Origin: Verrucomicrobiota bacterium
Lineage (GTDB): Bacteria; Verrucomicrobiota; Verrucomicrobiia; Limisphaerales; UBA1319
Direction of reading: 5' to 3'
DNA length: 64,000 nt
Assembly (NCBI GenBank): GCA_022711435.1
Contig: JAKLFB010000031.1
Location: 1-64,000, forward strand
The notes under the pieces: model-generated
What the model saw: the letters and a program-made list of their open reading frames with translations, nothing else
Told to the model about the DNA's origin: nothing
Databases searched by the model: none
Translations under genes and position numbers: made by a program
Part shown: one piece after another, positions 54,009-63,073 of the stretch
How the letters are laid out: every line of letters begins with the position of its first letter
Numbering within the stretch: the first letter of the stretch is position 1

Positions 54009-55312
54009 ACTTCCCTCCTCATTCGAGACGGATCTGGCTCAAGCGAGCGGCTGCCACAGCCGCCGGCTTATGGGCCGCGCCCCAGTGGATTCCCGCGGCC
54101 GCGCTCGGAGCCGGAAGGCGGCCGGCTCCGAGCCATCGGCTCACCATGGGCATGATCGGCCTGGGCAGCATGGGCATGCGGAACCTCAAGGGCTTCCTCC
54201 AGGAGCCCGACTGCCAGATCACTGCGGTCTGCGACGTCGATGCATCCCGAGTCCAGGAGGCCGTCGTCGAGGTCAACCGCACCTATGGAGACTCGGGGTG
54301 CGCCCGCTACCGGGATTTTCGGGACGTGATCGCGCGGTCGGACATCGATCTCCTTTGTCTCTGCCTGCCTGACCACTGGCACTCGATCCCTGCCATCCTC
54401 GGCGCCCGGGCCGGGAAAGACATCTATGGGGAGAAACCCCTGGCGCTGACCATCGCCGAAGGCCGAGCCATGGTCGAGGAGGTCCGGCGCTCCTCGATTG
54501 TGTGGCAGACCGGCAGCTGGCAGCGATCCACGGCCCATTTCCGCTTCGCCTGCGAGCTGGTCCGCAACGGGCGGATCGGCAAGCTCGAACGCATCGAGGT
54601 CGGGCTGGGCGTGGGGCCCACGATCGGCCCCCAGCCCCCCATGCCGGTGCCAGCGGGTTTCGACTACGAGATGTGGCTCGGTCCGGCCCCCTGGGTGCCT
54701 TACACCCAAAGACGCTGCCACTGGGACTTCCGGTGGATCCTCGACTATTCCGGCGGACAAAACACCGACTGCGGCGCCCATGACATCGACATCGCCCACT
54801 GGGGCATGGACGTCGAACAGACCGGCCCGCTGACCGTCGAAGGGGCCGGCGAGTTCCCGTCCGACGGCCTCTGGGATGCGGCCGTCCACTACAAATACGA
54901 ATGCCATTACGCCAACGGCCTGGTCCTCATGGTCGGCAGCCGCAATCACTACCCCACCGGCGTCCGGTTCATCGGCAGCCGCGGCTGGGTCTATGTCAAT
55001 CGCACCCTCGTCGACGCGCATCCCCGTTTCCTGCTGAAAGAGAGGTTCGGCCCGGACGAGGTCCATCTCTATTCCTCGCCTCCGGACCGCCAGGGGCATC
55101 GCCGCAACTTCCTCGACTGCGTGAAAAGCCGGCGGCCGCCTGCCTCGACCATCGAGGTGGCGCATCGCTCGATTGCGGTGGCGCACCTGGGCCACATCGC
55201 CATGAAGCTGGGCCGCAAGCTCCGCTGGAATCCGGACACCGAACAGCTCGCAGACGATCCAACGGCCAGCCGGATGCTGGGACGGCCGATGCGAGCGCCC
55301 TGGGGATTCTAG
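54005..55312 (+). CDS. Tat-exported Gfo/Idh/MocA family dehydrogenase (paralogue 2)
   Basis: The 435-residue protein is closely related to that at 50546 over its whole length. It has the twin-arginine leader SRRIWLKRAAATAAGLW, the NAD(P) loop GLGSMG, CDVD, the YGEKPLALT catalytic Lys, and NGRIGKLERIEVG with GAHDIDIAHWG in the C-terminal half. The ATG at 54005 overlaps the HEAT gene stop by four bases. Differences near the substrate pocket (for example IVWQTGSWQ in place of CLWQTGTQS) suggest a different substrate or product. Confidence 0.87.
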   Translation: MNFPPHSRRIWLKRAAATAAGLWAAPQWIPAAALGAGRRPAPSHRLTMGMIGLGSMGMRNLKGFLQEPDCQITAVCDVDASRVQEAVVEVNRTYGDSGCARYRDFRDVIARSDIDLLCLCLPDHWHSIPAILGARAGKDIYGEKPLALTIAEGRAMVEEVRRSSIVWQTGSWQRSTAHFRFACELVRNGRIGKLERIEVGLGVGPTIGPQPPMPVPAGFDYEMWLGPAPWVPYTQRRCHWDFRWILDYSGGQNTDCGAHDIDIAHWGMDVEQTGPLTVEGAGEFPSDGLWDAAVHYKYECHYANGLVLMVGSRNHYPTGVRFIGSRGWVYVNRTLVDAHPRFLLKERFGPDEVHLYSSPPDRQGHRRNFLDCVKSRRPPASTIEVAHRSIAVAHLGHIAMKLGRKLRWNPDTEQLADDPTASRMLGRPMRAPWGF

Positions 55313-55384
55313 CCAGCCCCGGGGCTGGATCCTGCGATGAGGGCGGCCGGATCGAGGCTTTGATTGGACGGACGATTTTGATTT

Positions 55385-56593
55385 ATGACAACCACGCATT
55401 CACGCCGCCAATTCTGCATAGGGATGGGCGCCCTTGCCTGCGCCGCCGGATCCGGCCTCGTTCCCGCGGCGCCCCCCCCCGCCCCTCGACTCCGCGTCGG
55501 CATCATCGGCCACACTGGCCGGGGCGATTACGGCCATGGGCTCCATACCCTGTGGCTCCAGCTCCCCGAAACCGAGATCGCCGCCGTCGCGGATCCCGAC
55601 GCCGCCGGGCTCAAGGCAGCGCTTTCGAAGCTCCGCTGCGATCGCGGTTTCGCCGATTACCGGAAGATGCTCTCGGACGTGAGGCTGGACATCGTGGCGA
55701 TCGGGATGCGCCATATCGACCAGCACCGCGACGCGGCCCTGGCGGCCGCCGAGGCAGGCGTGCGCGGCCTCTATATCGAAAAGCCCTTCTGCCGCTCGGC
55801 CGCCGAAGCCGATGAAATCGTCGCCGCCTGCGATCGCCACCGTGTCAAAGTCGCCATCGCACATCGCAACCGTTATCATCCGGTCCTCCCGACCATTCGC
55901 CGGCTCCTCGACGACGGGGCTGTCGGCCGGCTCCTCGAGATCCGCGCCCGGGGCAAGGAAGATGCCCGGGGCGGGCCTTTGGACCTGTGGGTGCTCGGCT
56001 CCCACGTCTTGAACATCGTCCATTGCCTGGGCGGGCGGCCTCGAGCCTGCACTGCAATGGTCTACCAGGATGCGCGTCCGGTCACCGCCGCTGACTTGAA
56101 GCCGGGCGCCGAGGGCGTGGGTCCGATCGCGGGGAACCGGCTGCACGCCCGATTCGAGATCGAGTCCGGCGCGCCCGCTTTCTTCGATTCCGTCCAGAAC
56201 GCCGGGAGCGCCGCCGCCGGTTTCGGCCTGCAATGGATCGGCACCCAGGGGATCATCGACCTTCGCATGGACCAGGAGCCCATGGCACACTTCCGCCCGG
56301 GCAACCCGTTCCAGCCGGTGAAAGCCCCCTCAGCCTGGACCCCCATCAGCTCCGCCGGCATCGGGCTGCCCGAACCCAATCCCGATCTCGTCCAAGACGT
56401 GATGGCGCACCGGGTGCCCGCGCGGGATCTCATCGACGCCATCTGCCGCGACCGCGAGCCTTTGTGCAGCGCATCCGATGGACGTGTCGTCATCGAAATG
56501 ATCACGGCCGTGTTCGCATCGCATCAGCTCCGCGGCGCGCGGGTCGAGTGGCCCCTGAAGGATCGGTTCCACCCGTGGGCGCCGCCTGCCTGA
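55385..56593 (+). CDS. Tat-exported Gfo/Idh/MocA family dehydrogenase (divergent)
   Basis: The 402-residue protein has the leader SRRQFCIGMGALACAAGSG. The Rossmann part reads GIIGHTGRGDYG and VADPDAAG, and the catalytic segment is YIEKPFCRS, with Lys in the EKP motif. The C-terminal half is shorter and differs from the two dehydrogenases upstream, so it is not part of that recent duplication. It probably handles a different oxidation in the same exported pathway. Confidence 0.82.
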   Translation: MTTTHSRRQFCIGMGALACAAGSGLVPAAPPPAPRLRVGIIGHTGRGDYGHGLHTLWLQLPETEIAAVADPDAAGLKAALSKLRCDRGFADYRKMLSDVRLDIVAIGMRHIDQHRDAALAAAEAGVRGLYIEKPFCRSAAEADEIVAACDRHRVKVAIAHRNRYHPVLPTIRRLLDDGAVGRLLEIRARGKEDARGGPLDLWVLGSHVLNIVHCLGGRPRACTAMVYQDARPVTAADLKPGAEGVGPIAGNRLHARFEIESGAPAFFDSVQNAGSAAAGFGLQWIGTQGIIDLRMDQEPMAHFRPGNPFQPVKAPSAWTPISSAGIGLPEPNPDLVQDVMAHRVPARDLIDAICRDREPLCSASDGRVVIEMITAVFASHQLRGARVEWPLKDRFHPWAPPA

Positions 56594-56666
56594 GCTGCGC
56601 CCAGCGCCGCTCCGTCGCATCCGCAAATGTCTGGCATCACAGCTGGCGCGGCGGTAGGATGACTCC

Positions 56667-57599
56667 ATGAATAGCTCCAACACGATTTTCGCCCGCGGCT
56701 TGTCCAGCCAGCCATCCAGCTCCACCAACCTGCCGGCCATCAGCCGGCGCGCCTTTCTTCATGGCGCGCTGGCCGGCCTGGCTGCGTGCCCGGCGCTGGC
56801 CGCCACGATCGCCCGCGGCGCCGCGCCGTCGGCGGCTGCCGAAATCCGGCTCGGGTCATGCCGGGTCGACCTGAGGCAGGCCCTGCGGGCGGGCCTGGAT
56901 GGCGCCGAGGTCAGCGCCGGGGATCCCACCGATCAGCTTCGCATCGCCGATCCGGCCGTCCAGCGGAGATACCTGGATGAAATGGCCGAGACCGGCCTCC
57001 CCATCTCCTCCTTCATGATGGGCCTGCTCAACTCGAACCCGCTGGCAACCGATCCCCGCGCCCCCGCATGGCTCGAACAATCCATCGATGCCGCGCGGGC
57101 CCTGCGCGTCCACGTCATCCTGGTAGCCTTCTTCGGAAAAGGCGACCTCCGGGAGAACGGCCAGTTGAAGCGGGCGGAGGTGGACCAGGCGGTCCAGCGC
57201 GTTCGGGCCGCCGCCCCTCGAGCGCGCGATGCCGGCGTCATCCTGGCCCTCGAGAACACGCTTTCGGCCCGGCAGAACGCCGAGATCCTCGACCGGATCA
57301 ATCACGAATCGGTGCAGCTCTACTACGATGTCGGCAACTCGACCCGGAACGGCTACAACGTCCCCGAGGAGATCCGGTTTCTCAAAGAGCGGATCGCCTG
57401 CATCCATTTCAAGGACGGATCGAGCTACCTCGGTCAGGGCGAGATCCAGTTCCCGCCCATCGCCCGCGCGATCGATCAGATCGGCTATCGCGGATGGATT
57501 GTCCTCGAGACGGCCAATCCCTCCAAGGACGCCGTCGCCGACGCCCGCCGGAACGCGGATTACATTCGCGAATTGTTCGGCATGGGCAGGCGCGCCTGA
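56667..57599 (+). CDS. Exported sugar phosphate isomerase/epimerase-like TIM-barrel protein
   Basis: The 310-residue protein has a Tat-type leader (ISRRAFLHGALAGLAACPAL). The TIM-barrel core shows VILALENTL with the metal Glu (about 195), YYDVGNSTRNG, CIHFKDGSS with His/Lys, and WIVLETANPS with the last Glu. This is the xylose isomerase-like/AP-endonuclease-2 fold. It is last in the third plus-strand unit, ending 53 bases before the next housekeeping stretch. Confidence 0.8.
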   Translation: MNSSNTIFARGLSSQPSSSTNLPAISRRAFLHGALAGLAACPALAATIARGAAPSAAAEIRLGSCRVDLRQALRAGLDGAEVSAGDPTDQLRIADPAVQRRYLDEMAETGLPISSFMMGLLNSNPLATDPRAPAWLEQSIDAARALRVHVILVAFFGKGDLRENGQLKRAEVDQAVQRVRAAAPRARDAGVILALENTLSARQNAEILDRINHESVQLYYDVGNSTRNGYNVPEEIRFLKERIACIHFKDGSSYLGQGEIQFPPIARAIDQIGYRGWIVLETANPSKDAVADARRNADYIRELFGMGRRA

Positions 57600-57750
57600 T
57601 GCCGTCCGCAGCCGCACAAAGCCTCGCCCCCCCGTCGTAGGCTAAAAAACCTGTTGCACTGCCGCGGGCGGCTGTTATTTTGGTGGCTTGCTAACCTCCG
57701 CCCCGTTGGGCGGTCGGCAAGGAATCAATCCCGGAATCGGAGGTGTCTGT

Positions 57751-58005
57751 TTGAACGCGGATCTGTGCAGGCAAGCGGCGGAAAAAGTCGGCAACCCGAA
57801 CATCCTGATCAACATGGTGTCCCGGCGCGTGCGTCAGTTGACCACCGGGGGCGGAGGGGGGAATCGTCCTCTGGTGACCGAGACCGCCACCCAGGGAGCC
57901 GGAGACATCGCGCTGCGGGAAGTGTGCGAGGAGAAGATCGGCTACGAGATGATCGAGGACACCCCGGCGATCGAGCCCCCCGGCCGGAAACGGAAGCGGG
58001 CATGA
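57751..58005 (+). CDS. rpoZ: RNA polymerase omega subunit
   Basis: The 84-residue protein helps assemble RNA polymerase. The segment KVGNPNILINMVSRRVRQL is the conserved helix near the N-terminus, and TATQGAGDIALREVCEEKI matches the second conserved region. A TTG at 57751 was chosen because GGAGG at 57739-57743 lies seven bases upstream; no ATG is suitably placed. It is read toward smpB. Confidence 0.85.
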   Translation: MNADLCRQAAEKVGNPNILINMVSRRVRQLTTGGGGGNRPLVTETATQGAGDIALREVCEEKIGYEMIEDTPAIEPPGRKRKRA

Positions 58006-58095
58006 GGTTCATCACCCGTCCCGCAAAGGCTTGGCCGCCGGGTCGGACCTGACCGTGCCTCCGGCGCGTCCAAGGCGTCTCGGAGGGGGGCGCTG

Positions 58096-58551
58096 ATGGC
58101 GGATATCGTCACCAATTCCAAGGCGAGGCGCGACTACGAGATCCTCGAGACCTGGGAGGCCGGCCTGGTCCTGAAGGGGACGGAGGTCAAGGCCGTGCGA
58201 GCGGGCCATTGCCAGATCCGGGATGCCTTCGCCCGGGTCGAGAGGGATGAGGCCTTCCTGTATAACGCGCACATCGAAGAATACGCGTTCGGCAACCGCC
58301 AGAACCATCAGCCCAAGGCCGCCCGCAAACTCCTTCTCCACAAGAGAGAAATCCAGCGCCTGGCCGGCCTCCTGTCAGTCCGCGGGCATGCCCTTGTGCC
58401 CCTCTCCTTCTTCTGGAAAAACCGGAAGGTCAAAGTGATGCTGGCCTTGGGAAAAGGCAAGGCGGCCTACGACAAGCGAGAGGCCCTCCGGAAGGCGGAG
58501 TCGGCGCGGGAGCTCAAGCGCGCGCTCATGCACCGCGAAAAAAACCGCTAG
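58096..58551 (+). CDS. smpB: SsrA-binding protein SmpB
   Basis: This 151-residue protein binds tmRNA and delivers it to stalled ribosomes for trans-translation. The family signature is clear: NSKARRDYEILETWEAGLVL, GTEVKAVRAGHCQIRDAF, YAFGNRQNHQPKAARKLLLH, and the C-terminal KAAYDKREALRKAE helix. A GGAGGGGGG stretch precedes the ATG. Its stop shares the palindrome CTAG with the stop of the convergent rpmB. Confidence 0.93.
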   Translation: MADIVTNSKARRDYEILETWEAGLVLKGTEVKAVRAGHCQIRDAFARVERDEAFLYNAHIEEYAFGNRQNHQPKAARKLLLHKREIQRLAGLLSVRGHALVPLSFFWKNRKVKVMLALGKGKAAYDKREALRKAESARELKRALMHREKNR

Positions 58552-58817
58552 GCAGCCGGCTTGGCTTCCTCTTTCTTCCAAGTCCGCGGCGCCGGCTTGG
58601 TGACCAGACCCTTCTTCAGCGCCTGCGAGGAGACCCGCACGTAGCGAACCTCGCCGTCGATCACCGCCTTCACTCGCTGCAGGTTGGGCAGAAACCGCCG
58701 CTTGGTGATGGCGGTCACGTGGGTGCCGATGCCCCCCTTCTTCTTCGCCTTGCCGCTGCGCCACACCACGTTGCCCTTCCCGGGCCTCTTCCCTGTCAGT
58801 TCACAAATTCTGGCCAT
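58548..58817 (-). CDS. rpmB: 50S ribosomal protein L28
   Basis: The 89-residue basic protein has the L28 signature MARICELTGKRPGKGN and then KRRFLPNLQRVK, with VRVSSQALKKGL near the C-terminus. It is a component of the large ribosomal subunit. It is convergent with smpB and overlaps its end by four bases (shared CTAG). Confidence 0.93.
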   Translation of the reverse strand: MARICELTGKRPGKGNVVWRSGKAKKKGGIGTHVTAITKRRFLPNLQRVKAVIDGEVRYVRVSSQALKKGLVTKPAPRTWKKEEAKPAA

Positions 58818-58944
58818 AACACTCGTATTCTAAATCCTAAACCAAAGCCTGTAATTTTGCGCCATTCCACGCCGCGGCGCAAGTTGATTCTACAACCGCC
58901 CGCATTTCACCCGCCCCGCAACCCCGCAGCGCTGTCTTTTGACT

Positions 58945-59742
58945 CTATGAGGCTCGGGGCGCCGCCCACTCGACCGCATTGCGAAAGATCCGCCTGACAT
59001 CGTCGCGGAAAAGGTCCGGATACGTCTCGTGGCCGGGCGTGAAATAGAAGACGCGGCCTTTGCCGACGGTCCAGCAGAGGCCCTGGCGGCCCGGCTCCGA
59101 CGTGCCGTCCGGCTTCAGGTAGAGGCCGTCGAACACCACCGCCTCCGGCGTGGGCGTGGCGAACGGCTCCGCATACCGCTCGGTCTTCGGCAGAGTGAAA
59201 TTCCGGATCCCCTGGGCGATCGGATGGGCGGGATCCTTGACGATGAGCTGGACGGCGCTGCCGTCGACCTTGTAGGCGCCCCAGGTGCAGGCGGTGCCCA
59301 TGAGCCGCTTGTACGGCTTGGCGAAGTGCGACGAATGAACCGCGATGAATCCCATGCCCTGCTCCTTGACCCGGCGCTCGATCCGATCCACCAGCGCGTC
59401 CTTCACATCGCCGTGCTTCTTGTGTCCCCACCAGATCAAGACGTCGGCCTGCTCGAGGCGCGATCCGCTGAAGCCCTGGTCCGGATCGTTGAGGTTGGCC
59501 ACAACGACCTCCCATCCGGACAACGACTTCAATCCGTCGGCGATGGCGCCGTTGATGTCCTTGGGGTAAACGTCCGCAGGGGCGGTTCCTTCGGACCAGA
59601 CCACCACCCGGCGGAGCCTGTTTTGGGCGAGCACAGGACGGCTCAGGACCGTGGCGGCCGCCGCGGCGCCCCAGCTCAGCAGCTGGCGGCGCGAAAGGCC
59701 CTGGTCACCCGAGAGGCTGGAACAACGTCGATTCCGATTCAT
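58945..59742 (-). CDS. Tat-exported ThuA-like protein
   Basis: The 265-residue protein carries a twin-arginine leader (LSRRQLLSWGAAAAATVL), then the ThuA/trehalose-utilisation fold related to class I glutamine amidotransferases. Segments are RRVVVWSEG, VLIWWGHKKHG, GFIAVHSSHFAKPY, and RVFYFTPGHETYP. ThuA proteins take part in sugar metabolism near dehydrogenases, but the reaction is not known. The ATG at 59742 starts the leader. It is divergent from the cupin gene at 59817. Confidence 0.82.
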   Translation of the reverse strand: MNRNRRCSSLSGDQGLSRRQLLSWGAAAAATVLSRPVLAQNRLRRVVVWSEGTAPADVYPKDINGAIADGLKSLSGWEVVVANLNDPDQGFSGSRLEQADVLIWWGHKKHGDVKDALVDRIERRVKEQGMGFIAVHSSHFAKPYKRLMGTACTWGAYKVDGSAVQLIVKDPAHPIAQGIRNFTLPKTERYAEPFATPTPEAVVFDGLYLKPDGTSEPGRQGLCWTVGKGRVFYFTPGHETYPDLFRDDVRRIFRNAVEWAAPRAS

Positions 59743-59816
59743 GGCACGGATAGTTCCGGGTCCCTCGACAGTATGCAAGCGATTTTCGCCGCGAAATCGT
59801 GTAGGTTCATCCCGCT

Positions 59817-60173
59817 ATGACTGAGAAAAAAACGAAGAAAGAGCCGAGCGCGATTCCGCCGGCCCGCCAGCCCTCGGCGGTGGCCGACCTGGTCGCCTAC
59901 CAGGACGGATCCGTGGTGAGCCGCGAGATCCTGCGCAAGACAACGGGCACGGTCACCCTCTTCGCCTTTGATGCCGGACAGGGGCTGAGCGAGCACGCGG
60001 CGCCTTTCGACGCCCTGGTGGTCGCCGTCGAGGGTGAGGTCGAGATTCGCCTCGCGGGCCAACCTCACCGGGTCAAGGCGGGCGAACTGCTCCTGCTGCC
60101 CGCCCGCGTGCCGCATGCCCTCTCCGCGCTCACCCGCTTCAAGATGATGCTCATCATGATCCGAGCCGGGTGA
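59817..60173 (+). CDS. Small cupin-domain protein
   Basis: The 118-residue protein is a single cupin barrel. The first motif is seen in DAGQGLSEHAAPFDALVVAVEG and the second in KAGELLLLPARVPHALSA, where the His and Glu residues could bind a metal. The fold is used by isomerases, dioxygenases and regulators, and I cannot choose between them. A basic N-terminal tail (TEKKTKKEP) precedes it. It is convergent with the PfkB gene. Confidence 0.82.
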   Translation: MTEKKTKKEPSAIPPARQPSAVADLVAYQDGSVVSREILRKTTGTVTLFAFDAGQGLSEHAAPFDALVVAVEGEVEIRLAGQPHRVKAGELLLLPARVPHALSALTRFKMMLIMIRAG

Positions 60174-60239
60174 TCCGATTGGCAGGAACAACGGGGCGCC
60201 CCGGGCCGAATCGCGCATCCTCGGTCAGCCGGGGTCTCT

Positions 60240-61385
60240 TTACGCCGCCCCCGAATCCTGGGCGTTGCGGGCCCAGGCGGAGAGGAAATCGGCCAGATCG
60301 CCCGGCGAGGCGCTCCGCGCATGCCGCACGAAGAAGCCGGACGCCGCGTTGCCCAGACGCAGCCGGTCCGCCGCCCCCAATCCAAGCAGGAGCCCCGCGC
60401 AATAGCCGGCATTGAACCGGTCCCCCGCCCCCGTGCTCTTGCGGGGATTGGTGCAGTAGGGGCCTTCGACGGTTTCTGCCCCGTCCGGGCTGGCGACCGC
60501 GGCGTGCTTGACGCAGTGGATGGCCACCTCCCGGATGCCGAGCCGATCGCGCAGGAGGACCGCCTGGTCGCGCACGGCCTCGGGCACATCGGCCGCCGCG
60601 GGCAGGCCCAGGGCGCGCGCCACAACGTTCGCTTCGGTGCCATTGAGGCCGAGCGTGGTCGGGCCCGCACTCTCGAACCCGGACAGTGTTTCGAGCATGG
60701 CTCGCACATCGTCGGCCGACCGGCTCGATGGATCCACAAGATCCAGGAAAAAGCAGGGGCGTTGCGAGCCGAGCTTCTGGTAGACATCCGTCTGCAGTTT
60801 CCGCCAGCAGGACGTCATGTGTGGATAAAGCGTCCAGTCCGTGAGCGCGATCAGGCGGGCCTGCGCGCAAGCCGTCGAGTAAACGCCGTCCCGAAGCACC
60901 CGCTCGAGCAGAGAGACGTCGAACTCGGCTAGCTGGGTCACGGCGCTGAACATCAGCTTGCCGTCCTCGAACTCGAATGCGAGGGTTCGCCCCGGCTGGC
61001 GTCCCCAGGAGTGGCAGCTGCGACACCGGCCTGCAAAATCGTCGAAGGCGCTATGCCGGGGCTGGCCAAGAGTGGCAAAGCAATCCACAGGCAGGCCCAG
61101 GGCGAGGAGGCCGTCCCCGAGGTTGACCGCACAGCCGCCAGGGTCCATCCGGTGCACGACGATCTCGCGCAGGCTGCTGCGGCCGGCTGCGCCCTGGATC
61201 AGCCCTCCGAAGGTCAGGATGTCCTTGACCGGGGTCCAGTCCCCCAGGCCGCGCCGCTCCCCCACGACCGAGATGATCTCGTCCACGAACCCGTCGAAGC
61301 CCGCGACCACGGGGCAGCGGCTGAGCTCGGCAGCCCGCCGGCGGAATTCGGCCGCGAGCCGGACCAGGGGGGCAGTCGGGTTCAT
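60240..61385 (-). CDS. PfkB-family carbohydrate kinase
   Basis: The 381-residue kinase has the PfkB C-terminal signature NPRKSTGAGDRFNAGY with the catalytic Asp, and an N-terminal part with CPVVAGFDGFVDEI and GGCAVNLGDGLLALG. It phosphorylates a sugar or nucleoside-type substrate that is not predictable. It starts 9 bases after the efp stop and is probably co-transcribed with it. Confidence 0.82.
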   Translation of the reverse strand: MNPTAPLVRLAAEFRRRAAELSRCPVVAGFDGFVDEIISVVGERRGLGDWTPVKDILTFGGLIQGAAGRSSLREIVVHRMDPGGCAVNLGDGLLALGLPVDCFATLGQPRHSAFDDFAGRCRSCHSWGRQPGRTLAFEFEDGKLMFSAVTQLAEFDVSLLERVLRDGVYSTACAQARLIALTDWTLYPHMTSCWRKLQTDVYQKLGSQRPCFFLDLVDPSSRSADDVRAMLETLSGFESAGPTTLGLNGTEANVVARALGLPAAADVPEAVRDQAVLLRDRLGIREVAIHCVKHAAVASPDGAETVEGPYCTNPRKSTGAGDRFNAGYCAGLLLGLGAADRLRLGNAASGFFVRHARSASPGDLADFLSAWARNAQDSGAA

Positions 61386-61394
61386 CGGGTCAGT

Positions 61395-61952
61395 TCAGGC
61401 CCGCTCCATGTATTTGCCCGTGCGCGTGTCGACCTTGACCTTCTCGCCCGGCTTGATGAACAGGGGCGCTTGGATCGTGATGCCGGTCTCGAGCTTGATC
61501 GCCTTCTGGACGTTGGTGGCGGAGTCGCCCTTGAGCCCCTCGGGCGCCTCGGTCACGGCAAGCACCACGCTGGCGGGCAGCTCGATCGACACCGGCCGCT
61601 CCGCGATGAACGTCACTGTTACCGTCGAGTTCTCGACCAGGTAGTTGCGGGCATCCCCCACAACCTCCGGCACCAGGTTGATGGTCTCGTAAGTCTCCGG
61701 ATCCGTGAACACGTAATCCTCGCCGTCCTTATAGCTGAATTCCATCTTGCGGATGCTGAGCGGCACCACCTCGATCCGCTCGGTCGAGCTGAAGCGGACA
61801 TCGGCGGATTTGCCGGTTCGCAGGCTTCGGATGCTGGCTTGGACAAAGGCGCGGAGGTTGCCCGGCGTTCGATGCTGGCATTCGAGAATGATCGCGACAT
61901 CGCCATTGTAGGAGATGGCCATGCCTTTGCGAAGGTCGTTTGCGGTTGCCAT
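61395..61952 (-). CDS. efp: Elongation factor P
   Basis: The 185-residue protein helps ribosomes through polyproline stretches. The three-domain layout is clear: KGMAISYNGDVAII, TYETINLVPEVVGDA and the C-terminal GEKVKVDTRTGKYMERA. The tip loop reads HRTPGNLRAF, so the position of the usual modified Lys34 (PGKGxAF) is Asn32 here, with Arg34 two places later. This form is not the EpmA-lysylated or the EarP-rhamnosylated type. It may work unmodified or be modified in another way. Confidence 0.92.
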   Translation of the reverse strand: MATANDLRKGMAISYNGDVAIILECQHRTPGNLRAFVQASIRSLRTGKSADVRFSSTERIEVVPLSIRKMEFSYKDGEDYVFTDPETYETINLVPEVVGDARNYLVENSTVTVTFIAERPVSIELPASVVLAVTEAPEGLKGDSATNVQKAIKLETGITIQAPLFIKPGEKVKVDTRTGKYMERA

Positions 61953-62311
61953 AAGTTGTTCGATTCCGATCGTCGCGCCGACGCCGGCTCACGTTCGCTC
62001 CTATCGGTTCGGATTATCCCTCTTCCCAGGCGCCGGGCGTCGTCGCAAGCATCGCAGCATATCGGCGCCCACTTCGAATGCAAGCCTCCGTTTTCGGGCC
62101 CCTCCGCGCCTCCGCGCGGCGCTCCGACTTGTCGGCTTGCGGCCATCAATGCGGCGTCCACGGAGTGGCCGCCCTGCCTTTCGGCTTTCGGTTTGCAGGC
62201 CGGCCGAACGGGCGAAGCCGGGCATGAATCCGGCTTGATCCGCCGATCCGAGAGACGGAGTATCCTTCAATCGGACGCTGCCGGCGACCGGCCGGCCGCC
62301 GGCCCAACGGT
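61953..62311. other. Divergent intergenic region efp/terC, no gene seen
   Basis: This 359-base GC-rich stretch separates efp and the TerC gene. It must hold two promoters, but I could not assign them. A short GC-rich CGGCCGGCCGCCGG stretch lies near 62290. No small gene or RNA is supported. Confidence 0.4.
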
Positions 62312-63073
62312 ATGGACTCCTTATTGAATCCGGAATTGTGGATCAGCCTGTTGACGCTCACCTTGCTCGAGATCGTGCTGGGCATCGACAACATCGTGTT
62401 CATCTCGATCCTGTCGGGCAAGCTGCCCGGCCATCAGCAGGAACGGGCGCGGATCACCGGTCTGAGCCTGGCGCTGATCACCCGGATCCTCCTGCTCTGC
62501 GGCCTGGCCTGGATGGTGCGGCTCACCGCACCCCTGTTCCACCTGCCCGGCATCCTGGGCGGCGGCCACCCGCATCCGGTTTCCGGCCGCGATCTCATCC
62601 TGTTCGCGGGCGGCCTTTTCCTGCTGTTCAAGGCGACCCGCGAGATTCATGAAAAGACCGAAGGCGAGCGTCCCGGCGCCGTCCGCCCGGTGGCGCCCCG
62701 GTTCGCGTCGGTCATCGTCCAGATCCTGCTGCTGGACGTCGTGTTTTCGCTCGACTCGGTCATCACGGCGATCGGCATGGCGCGGCAGCTGGGGGTCATG
62801 ATCGCAGCCGTCGTGCTGGCGGTCATCTTCATGCTGATCTTCTCCGGGCGTATCAGCGCCTTCATCCATCGCCATCCCACGCTGAAGATACTGGCGCTGA
62901 GCTTCTTGATCCTGATCGGGTTCGCGCTGGTGGCGGAGAGCTTTCATCTGGCCATCCCGAAGGGCTACATCTACTTCGCGATGGCGTTTTCGATCGGGGT
63001 CGAGTTCCTGAACCTGCGGACCGGCGCCCGCGGGGCGGCCAGCCATCCGGCTCAGCTCCCGGCTTCCCAGTAG
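62312..63073 (+). CDS. TerC-family integral membrane protein
   Basis: The 253-residue protein has seven or so membrane helices and the TerC signature motifs. LEIVLGIDNIVFISIL has the conserved Asp and Asn, and LLDVVFSLDSVITAIGMA has the second conserved Asp. TerC proteins are tied to metal handling, including manganese release and tellurite response. The stop overlaps the end of the convergent gene at 63052 by 22 bases. Confidence 0.9.
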   Translation: MDSLLNPELWISLLTLTLLEIVLGIDNIVFISILSGKLPGHQQERARITGLSLALITRILLLCGLAWMVRLTAPLFHLPGILGGGHPHPVSGRDLILFAGGLFLLFKATREIHEKTEGERPGAVRPVAPRFASVIVQILLLDVVFSLDSVITAIGMARQLGVMIAAVVLAVIFMLIFSGRISAFIHRHPTLKILALSFLILIGFALVAESFHLAIPKGYIYFAMAFSIGVEFLNLRTGARGAASHPAQLPASQ

